Of a stretch of 5,993 nucleotides of DNA, positions 1-5,993 are shown in pieces. The notes beneath the pieces were generated by a model. The model was not told where the DNA came from and searched no databases. It saw nothing but the letters and a program-made list of their open reading frames with translations. The stretch comes from an uncultured Austwickia sp. (GTDB taxonomy: Bacteria; Actinomycetota; Actinomycetes; Actinomycetales; Dermatophilaceae), in assembly GCA_934678955.1 (NCBI GenBank), contig CAKUSI010000245.1, positions 1-5,993 of the forward strand, written 5' to 3'. Position 1 is the stretch's first letter, and each line of letters begins with the position of its first letter. The translations under genes were made by a program, and so were the position numbers.

Positions 1-416
1 TAGCCCTGGAGGTGGTTCGCTTCGTCCTGAAGTTGGCTGATCCGGTGCTTGACGACGTCGCCGATGCTGACGAGTCCGACGAGCTGTCCGTCCCGCAGCA
101 CGGGCACGTGGCGGATGCGTCGCTCGGTCATCTCGCCGGCCAGCTCGGCCACGGGGGCCTCGGGAGACACCGTGTGCACCTCGACCGTCATGATCGCGCT
201 GACCTGCTCGTCGATCGCGTTCTGACGCTGGGCCATCTCACGGACGATGTCGCGTTCGCTGACGATGCCGGCGATCGTCGTGCCGTCGTCGCTGACGACG
301 ACGGCGCCGATGTCGTACTTGGAGAGAAGCTCGACGAGCGCCCGAACCGAGGCGTCGGAACGGATGGTGACGACGGTGTAGTCGCCCTTGGTGGCGAGGA
401 CGTCAGCGATACGCAT
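1..416 (-). CDS. Two-CBS-domain protein, C-terminus cut by window edge
   Basis: Reading leftwards from the ATG at 416 gives 138 residues and then an incomplete TA codon at the edge, so the final residues or the stop are outside. Two CBS motifs are clear. The first spans about residues 7-62 and ends in GIVSERDIVR; the second spans about 76-128 and ends in GLVSIGDVVK. They are joined by the typical IMT...VSPEAPVAE linker. There is almost nothing outside the pair, so this is a stand-alone Bateman module, normally about 140 residues, probably a soluble cytoplasmic dimer. Such modules often bind AMP, ATP or other adenosyl ligands and act as energy sensors, but the ligand cannot be read from sequence. 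The gene lies 172 bp downstream of hppA on the same strand and has its own predicted promoter, so co-transcription is not required. A link with the pump is inference only. Confidence 0.93.
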   Translation of the reverse strand, partial: MRIADVLATKGDYTVVTIRSDASVRALVELLSKYDIGAVVVSDDGTTIAGIVSERDIVREMAQRQNAIDEQVSAIMTVEVHTVSPEAPVAELAGEMTERRIRHVPVLRDGQLVGLVSIGDVVKHRISQLQDEANHLQG

Positions 417-422
417 GGCGAG

Positions 423-451
423 ACCCTAGGTGCTGCGGGCAGCGCGTGCAA
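423..451 (-). promoter_or_regulatory. Predicted leaderless promoter of the CBS gene
   Basis: On the minus strand a -35-like TTGCAC (446-451) is followed by an exactly 17-bp spacer and a -10-like TAGGGT (423-428). Only six bases separate the -10 box from the ATG at 416, so transcription should start at or next to the A of the start codon. No convincing Shine-Dalgarno sequence precedes the ATG, which fits a leaderless mRNA, a common arrangement in actinobacteria. The rest of the 417-588 gap holds no other feature I can support and no clear terminator for hppA. Confidence 0.6.
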
Positions 452-588
452 CGTCCTCGCGCCGATTCGTGGACGACTGTGTCGTTGGACGGCTCGCGGG
501 TGCTGCTCCGCACCTCTCCTGGGCCCGCCCACAGAGTGCTACGGGAGGGCTTGCGGGAGGCCGGCGCGCCGCTGAAGGCACCGGGTGA

Positions 589-3057
<2,469 letters not shown>

Positions 3058-3095
3058 GGCGATCCGTTCTCGCGGGCTACGACGTGGCGGGCCAC

Positions 3096-3143
3096 CCCGC
3101 GCGGATGACGCGGGCGGGACGTCGGCAGTGACGCCTCGTCCCG
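3096..3143 (-). promoter_or_regulatory. Two tandem stem-loops in the presumed hppA leader
   Basis: Two perfect inverted repeats abut each other. The first pairs CCCGCG (3096-3101) with CGCGGG (3109-3114) around a 7-base loop. The second pairs CGGGACG (3115-3121) with CGTCCCG (3137-3143) around a 15-base loop. They lie about 40-85 bases upstream of the hppA ATG, inside the mRNA leader if transcription starts further upstream. The minus-strand loop of the first hairpin contains ATCCG, complementary to CGGAT just before the start codon. Short GC stems are frequent by chance in DNA this GC-rich, so a regulatory role is only possible. Confidence 0.3.
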
Positions 3144-3245
3144 GCGAGCGTGCGGGGGCCTGCGGACTCTCGTCCGCGCCGCAACCTATTCGGCCAGGGT
3201 GAACATCAGGTGCGCGTAGGTCGTGCGCGCCGGGATGGCGGCTTC

Positions 3246-3251
3246 ATCCTA
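3246..3251 (-). promoter_or_regulatory. Candidate -10 box for hppA
   Basis: TAGGAT on the minus strand fits the actinobacterial TANNNT -10 pattern and would give a leader of about 180 bases. At 16-18 bp upstream there is no TTG-type -35 box (the 17-bp position reads CGAGGG), so the site would need an activator or an alternative sigma factor. A second, equally unsupported -10-like TAGGTT lies at 3183-3188. Confidence 0.25.
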
Positions 3252-3282
3252 TGACGTGGGCATCGGCGCCCTCGGGGAGGCC

Positions 3283-3296
3283 TGACCGGCCGGTCA
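3283..3296. promoter_or_regulatory. Perfect 14-bp palindrome, candidate operator
   Basis: TGACCGGCCGGTCA is identical on both strands. A further GGTCA half-site lies at 3316-3320, within a repeated CGGTCAC (3291-3297 and 3315-3321, offset 24 bp). The palindrome sits in the middle of the divergent intergenic region, just upstream of where the -35 region of the TAGGAT candidate for hppA would lie and about 75 bp upstream of the NUDIX -10 candidate. That position suits a dimeric regulator serving one or both genes. A palindrome of this length is expected about once by chance in a GC-rich window of this size, so location is the main support. Confidence 0.35.
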
Positions 3297-3371
3297 CGGC
3301 GTGGGCGCCGGGGGCGGTCACCGGGTGTCGTGCGCGAGCGGGCTCCGGGGACCGTCGTCTGGGCCTCTGAC

Positions 3372-3383
3372 TATCCTGCGAGG
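3372..3383 (+). promoter_or_regulatory. Candidate -10 box and weak RBS of the NUDIX gene
   Basis: TATCCT (3372-3377) resembles a TANNNT -10 box and would start the mRNA near 3384, only a few bases before the ATG at 3389. GAGG (3380-3383), five bases before the ATG, could instead act as a short Shine-Dalgarno if transcription starts further upstream. The two readings are mutually exclusive. No good -35 box is seen at 16-18 bp (17-bp position GGACCG). Confidence 0.3.
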
Positions 3384-3388
3384 CACCT

Positions 3389-3907
3389 ATGGACACCGCC
3401 CCATCACCGATCGCCTCATCGCCGAACGCCCCGGCGCAGGTCGTGTCTGCCGAGGTTGCGTCCGCGCAGGTCGTGGGCGCGGCGATCGTCGACGACCTCT
3501 CTCGCCCGACCGCGCTGTTGGCCGCCCGCCGGACGGCGCCCCCGGACCTTGCGGGCGGCTGGGAGGTGCCCGGCGGCAAGGTCGAGCCCGGCGAGTCGGA
3601 ACAAGACGCGCTGCGTCGCGAGATCCGAGAAGAGCTCGGCGTGCGCATCGCCCTGGGGGAGCGGCTCGTGGCGCCGAGTTCCGACGGCTGTTTCGACCTC
3701 GGCCCGGGGCTGCGGATGGCCGTGTGGTGGGCGGTCATCGACGAAGGTCACCCGACGCTTCTGGCGGACCACGACGCGCTGGCCTGGCTGGACGCCGAAA
3801 CACTGTATGACGTCGGGTGGCTTCCCGCCGACGTCCCCGTGGCCGACGCCGTGGCGGCCCGCCTGACGCCGTGCTCGCCGGAGGACGGGCATACCCAAGC
3901 TCGGTGA
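3389..3907 (+). CDS. NUDIX hydrolase, MutT-like
   Basis: A 172-residue soluble protein with a perfect Nudix box, GX5EX7REUXEEXGU: Gly63, Glu69, Arg77-Glu78, Glu81-Glu82 and Gly84-Val85. The glutamates of REIREE bind the catalytic Mg2+. The preceding GWEVPGGKVEPGE matches MutT-type housekeeping enzymes, which hydrolyse (oxidised) nucleoside triphosphates to monophosphate plus PPi. The exact substrate (8-oxo-dGTP, CTP or others) cannot be fixed. The first beta-strand begins near VVGAAIVDD (residue 28), leaving a low-complexity Ala/Val/Ser-rich N-terminus of about 27 residues. The ATG at 3389 is the first start after an in-frame stop at 3368-3370, but GTG codons at residues 19 and 29 are alternatives. 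It is divergent from hppA and convergent with the ATPase gene. Its possible PPi product gives an inferred metabolic link to the pump. Confidence 0.94.
   Translation: MDTAPSPIASSPNAPAQVVSAEVASAQVVGAAIVDDLSRPTALLAARRTAPPDLAGGWEVPGGKVEPGESEQDALRREIREELGVRIALGERLVAPSSDGCFDLGPGLRMAVWWAVIDEGHPTLLADHDALAWLDAETLYDVGWLPADVPVADAVAARLTPCSPEDGHTQAR
3434..3475 (+). repeat. In-frame 12-bp direct repeat in the NUDIX N-terminus
   Basis: GCGCAGGTCGTG occurs at 3434-3445 and again at 3464-3475, exactly 30 bp (10 codons) apart, encoding AQVV twice in the non-conserved N-terminal extension. It looks like a small local duplication. Each copy ends in an in-frame GTG, which makes the true start less certain. Confidence 0.6.
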
Positions 3908-3935
3908 GACGGCTGGGAGCTGGAGCCGCGGATAG

Positions 3936-4091
3936 CCGCACCGAGTGGTGGCGGATCGAGGGCGTCCGATCCGGGTGGAACTCCGTGAGGAATTCGTCGA
4001 GACGAGCGGCGCGACGCTGACCACTGCCGACCTGGCCGAACTGCTCGACCAGCCCCGCACGCTGGGCTCGTCCCGGGACCGACCCCGTTGA
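3936..4091 (+). pseudogene. Possible remnant of a small protein gene
   Basis: After an in-frame TAG at 3933 this frame stays open to a TGA at 4089-4091. From the GTG at 3975 it reads VELREEFVETSGATLTT and then ADLAELLD, with natural-looking amphipathic composition. The LTTADLAELL stretch resembles the first helix of a helix-turn-helix, but the recognition helix is absent. There is no good ribosome binding site. Further coding-like pieces follow in shifting frames: DPVDVLELHG around 4083-4112, ALEVIRAED from 4109, and TDQVLDAVDAF with EVVPLLV to a stop at 4192-4194, the last overlapping the ATPase gene. I do not recognise the family. It could equally be chance open frame. Confidence 0.25.
4047..4072. 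terminator. Imperfect hairpin between convergent genes
   Basis: GACCAGCCC (4047-4055) pairs with GGGCTCGTC (4064-4072) over nine positions with one C-C mismatch and an 8-base loop. It lies between the stop of the NUDIX gene (3907) and the stop of the opposing ATPase gene (4136), where a bidirectional terminator is expected. No T tract follows on either strand. It also overlaps the possible remnant ORF, so the assignment is weak. Confidence 0.3.
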
Positions 4092-4135
4092 TGTCCTTGA
4101 GCTTCATGGCCCTTGAGGTCATCCGAGCCGAAGAC

Positions 4136-5993
4136 TCACCGATCAGGTTCTGGACGCCGTCGACGCCTTCGAGGTGGTTCCCCTGTTGGTCTGACCGTGT
4201 TGCTTACGAGGTCGCGCAGCTCGGTGGGCAGACGTACGAGGGCCTCGGCATCTCCCCGCAGTGCCTGGGCGAATAGTCCCGCGATTCCGTCTTCGGGCGC
4301 CTCTCCTGCCCCGTTGACTACCTCGGCCATGCATGCGTCGAGCAGGTAGCGTGCCCAGCCGCGCTGCCGTTCTGAGTCGTGCCTGTCGGAGAGATCCGCC
4401 GATACTTCGGCTGCCATCTCCAGGGCCAGAGCCGCGTTGCCTTCGCGCCGAAGCGCGTCCGCGAGGCCGATACGGGACCAGAGGGTGTCGGGGTGGTTGG
4501 GGCCTAGGAGGCGTTCGCGGTCGGTCAGAGTGGCCTGGAACAAGGTGATGGCCTCGTCAAGGCGGCCCGCGTCGGCGTAGGCCCAGGCGAGGTTGTTGCG
4601 GGACGCGAGGGTGTCGGGGTGGTCGGGCCCCAGCGCCTCCTCGGTGCCTGCAGCCAGTTGAAGCCATAACGCCACGGCATCCTCGTGGTCTCCCGCGACG
4701 CGGGCGAAATGGGCGTTGAACATGCGGATTCGCCACGCGAGGTGATCTTCCGTCGGCAAGTCCCTCGACAGGTCGCCGAGTTCGGTGCGTGCTTCACCAG
4801 GCTGCGTCAACCCTCTGACGATGCCTGCCACTAGTGACAACGCCACGGCGACTCGTCCGTCGGTCTTGCGTGCTTCGCCTCGAATCCAATCCGCCAGCTG
4901 CGGGGTGAAGCCCACTTCTGCCGATTCATCGCTGGCGCGGCGGGAATCGCAATAGGCCGACAGAATGTCATCGAGCGCACTGCCAACCGCACATCCCCAC
5001 GTCTTAGCGTCCTCGCCGGATGTCCAACGTCGCGCGAGGGCCTGGAGGCTCGGCAGATCAAACGCGTCGAGGCCGGACGAGTAGGCGCCCGTCGAGGAGC
5101 GGAACGATGCCGCGAGATGAGCCATCGTCATCGATCCCGCGGGTGCGTCGGCGAGTCGAGCGGTGCGTTCGCTTCGATCGAACCAGCTGCGCAGCAGCTC
5201 GACGATGAGCAACAGGGTTGAGCGATCACCGCTGCGATACTGCACGTGGTGACGGAGCATCGGCTCTCGAAGGTGGTACAGCACGCGCCGGGCGTCGCCG
5301 ACGCCCGGCTTCTCCGAGGCCACCCAACGACTCGCCTTGAGGCGGCCGAGCGTCGACGCCGTCGTGCGCTCCTCCAACCCAGCGTGCTGGGCGATCTCAC
5401 CGACGCTCAAGGCGCCGTACGGGCCTTCCGCGAGGACCCTCACGATCCGCTGCTCGTTGGGTGCGAGACCCCACACGAGCTGCTGGTAATAGGGCACGAG
5501 CCCCTCGAGGAGGTCCTGGACGGCAAGGACGAGGTCGTCGAGTGATTCGGCCGAGACGCAGTCGGCGAGGATCGTCCACACCCGCGCAGAGCCGCCGGCC
5601 AGCTGCGCCACGGAGAGTACGCGAGCCTGGCCCGCTGGACTGGCCAAGAACTCCTCGAGACGGGTATCCCTCCGCTCGATCGCGATGCGCCGCAAGAGCT
5701 CGCCGCCCTCCTGCGCGGTGAGCCCGACCACCTCCTCCACCGCGAACCCACCGAACCACGGTTCGTCACGCGAGGTAACTGCTCTGGTGAGGAGCGGCGT
5801 CGTCGTCAACAGCAGCACCTCGCCGCTCGTCTCCACCCAAGAGCGGAGGTCGCGTTGCCCCGCCTCGCCCAGCGCGTCGAAGAGCCGATCGAGGTTCTCC
5901 ACCACCAGGAGAAGGACGCGACCTCCCAGGAGGTCGGTCACCTGAGACCAGTGGGAGGCCTGGCGCCGCGTGCCACCAGGCCCACCCCCCAGC
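4136..5993 (-). CDS. ATPase with winged-helix and TPR domains, N-terminus missing
   Basis: The frame is open to the right edge (618 residues visible), so the true start and the P-loop lie outside; the GTG at 5941 sits inside the ATPase domain and is not the start. Counting from that GTG, a Walker-B-like VLLLVVENLDRLF (residues 9-21) is followed by a sensor-1-like strand VLLLTTTP (42-49) and a helical lid. A winged helix spans about 157-232 and ends with LYHLREPMLRHH, matching a bacterial AAA-like family ending in YYELREPLLRL. An unassigned helical region (240-400) precedes TPRs at about 402-517, two carrying LGPxHPDTL in 42-residue kinesin-light-chain style. The C-terminus is Arg-rich (591-596). 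No membrane segments are visible, so it is probably a cytoplasmic nucleotide-dependent switch with wHTH and TPR binding surfaces. Target unknown; regulatory or anti-phage roles are both conceivable. Confidence 0.87.
   Translation of the reverse strand, partial: LGGGPGGTRRQASHWSQVTDLLGGRVLLLVVENLDRLFDALGEAGQRDLRSWVETSGEVLLLTTTPLLTRAVTSRDEPWFGGFAVEEVVGLTAQEGGELLRRIAIERRDTRLEEFLASPAGQARVLSVAQLAGGSARVWTILADCVSAESLDDLVLAVQDLLEGLVPYYQQLVWGLAPNEQRIVRVLAEGPYGALSVGEIAQHAGLEERTTASTLGRLKASRWVASEKPGVGDARRVLYHLREPMLRHHVQYRSGDRSTLLLIVELLRSWFDRSERTARLADAPAGSMTMAHLAASFRSSTGAYSSGLDAFDLPSLQALARRWTSGEDAKTWGCAVGSALDDILSAYCDSRRASDESAEVGFTPQLADWIRGEARKTDGRVAVALSLVAGIVRGLTQPGEARTELGDLSRDLPTEDHLAWRIRMFNAHFARVAGDHEDAVALWLQLAAGTEEALGPDHPDTLASRNNLAWAYADAGRLDEAITLFQATLTDRERLLGPNHPDTLWSRIGLADALRREGNAALALEMAAEVSADLSDRHDSERQRGWARYLLDACMAEVVNGAGEAPEDGIAGLFAQALRGDAEALVRLPTELRDLVSNTVRPTGEPPRRRRRRPEPDR
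4481..4623 (-). repeat. TPR-encoding repeat, 17-bp identity at 126-bp offset
   Basis: GAGGGTGTCGGGGTGGT occurs at 4481-4497 and 4607-4623. The 126-bp offset is exactly 42 codons, the period of this TPR type, and both copies encode the HPDTL motif on the minus strand. Near identity at DNA level suggests a fairly recent duplication or conversion of repeat units. Confidence 0.75.

Larger units (their letters stand above)
3058..3388. other. Divergent intergenic region between hppA and the NUDIX gene
   Basis: This 331-bp stretch must hold the promoters of both flanking genes, which are transcribed outwards. It contains two adjacent stem-loops next to hppA, a TAGGAT box (minus), a perfect 14-bp palindrome with an extra half-site, and a TATCCT box next to the NUDIX start. 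I see no credible protein gene in it. Open frames crossing it are extensions of shadows of the neighbouring genes. Confidence 0.8.

Noticed and set aside
499..514. GGTGC/GCACC hairpin between hppA and the CBS gene
   Set aside because: Only five base pairs and no T tract; too weak to call a terminator.
562..571. Palindrome CGGCGCGCCG after the hppA stop
   Set aside because: It has no loop and no T tract, so it is not a terminator. Ten-bp GC palindromes are expected by chance here.
12..575. Plus-strand frame antisense to the CBS gene
   Set aside because: It covers the CBS coding region in antisense and is rich in Asp, Val and Gly. The minus strand encodes clear CBS motifs.
3183..3188. TAGGTT as an hppA -10 box
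   Set aside because: No -35-like sequence at 16-19 bp, and no better supported than the TAGGAT candidate.
3183..3250. Tiny leader peptides upstream of hppA (such as MFTLAE)
   Set aside because: They lack ribosome binding sites and show no regulatory codon runs; short frames like these arise by chance.
3301..3866. Alternative plus-strand frames over the NUDIX gene
   Set aside because: Arg/Pro-rich shadows; only the 3389-3907 frame carries the Nudix box.

Overview
The window is very GC-rich DNA with coding strands strongly biased to G/C at third codon positions. One gene appears leaderless, with a TANNNT-type -10 box, and the TPR-linked ATPase is of a kind common in mycelial actinomycetes. 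Together these point to a high-GC Actinomycetota chromosome. No rRNA, tRNA, CRISPR array, transposase, integrase or attachment site was seen.

Layout, left to right. (1) 1-416, minus: a two-domain CBS protein running off the left edge, with a well-formed leaderless promoter at 423-451. (2) 589-3057, minus: a complete membrane-bound ion-translocating pyrophosphatase (hppA, 822 aa) of the divergent DIGSDLMK / GNTFKA subgroup. It carries the lysine associated with K+-independent proton pumps. (3) 3058-3388: a divergent intergenic region with two stacked stem-loops in the hppA leader, weak promoter-like boxes and a perfect 14-bp palindrome. (4) 3389-3907, plus: a MutT-like NUDIX hydrolase with a perfect Nudix box. 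(5) 3908-4135: a convergent gap with an imperfect hairpin and short coding-like stretches in changing frames, possibly gene debris. (6) 4136-5993, minus: a large ATPase lacking its N-terminus (off the right edge), with a Walker-B-like ENLD segment, a winged helix and C-terminal 42-residue TPRs.

How the genes may work together (inference). The pyrophosphatase converts PPi energy into a transmembrane proton gradient. The NUDIX enzyme hydrolyses nucleoside triphosphates or related compounds, often releasing PPi. The CBS pair is of a kind that often binds adenine nucleotides. The left half therefore reads as a small nucleotide/PPi/energy-status neighbourhood. The ATPase-wHTH-TPR protein on the right seems unrelated. 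It is the most interesting gene here, because its architecture is that of a nucleotide-driven signalling switch (regulatory or defence-like), but its P-loop and any N-terminal effector domain lie outside the window. No convincing multi-gene new system is visible; the unusual points are listed as separate findings.
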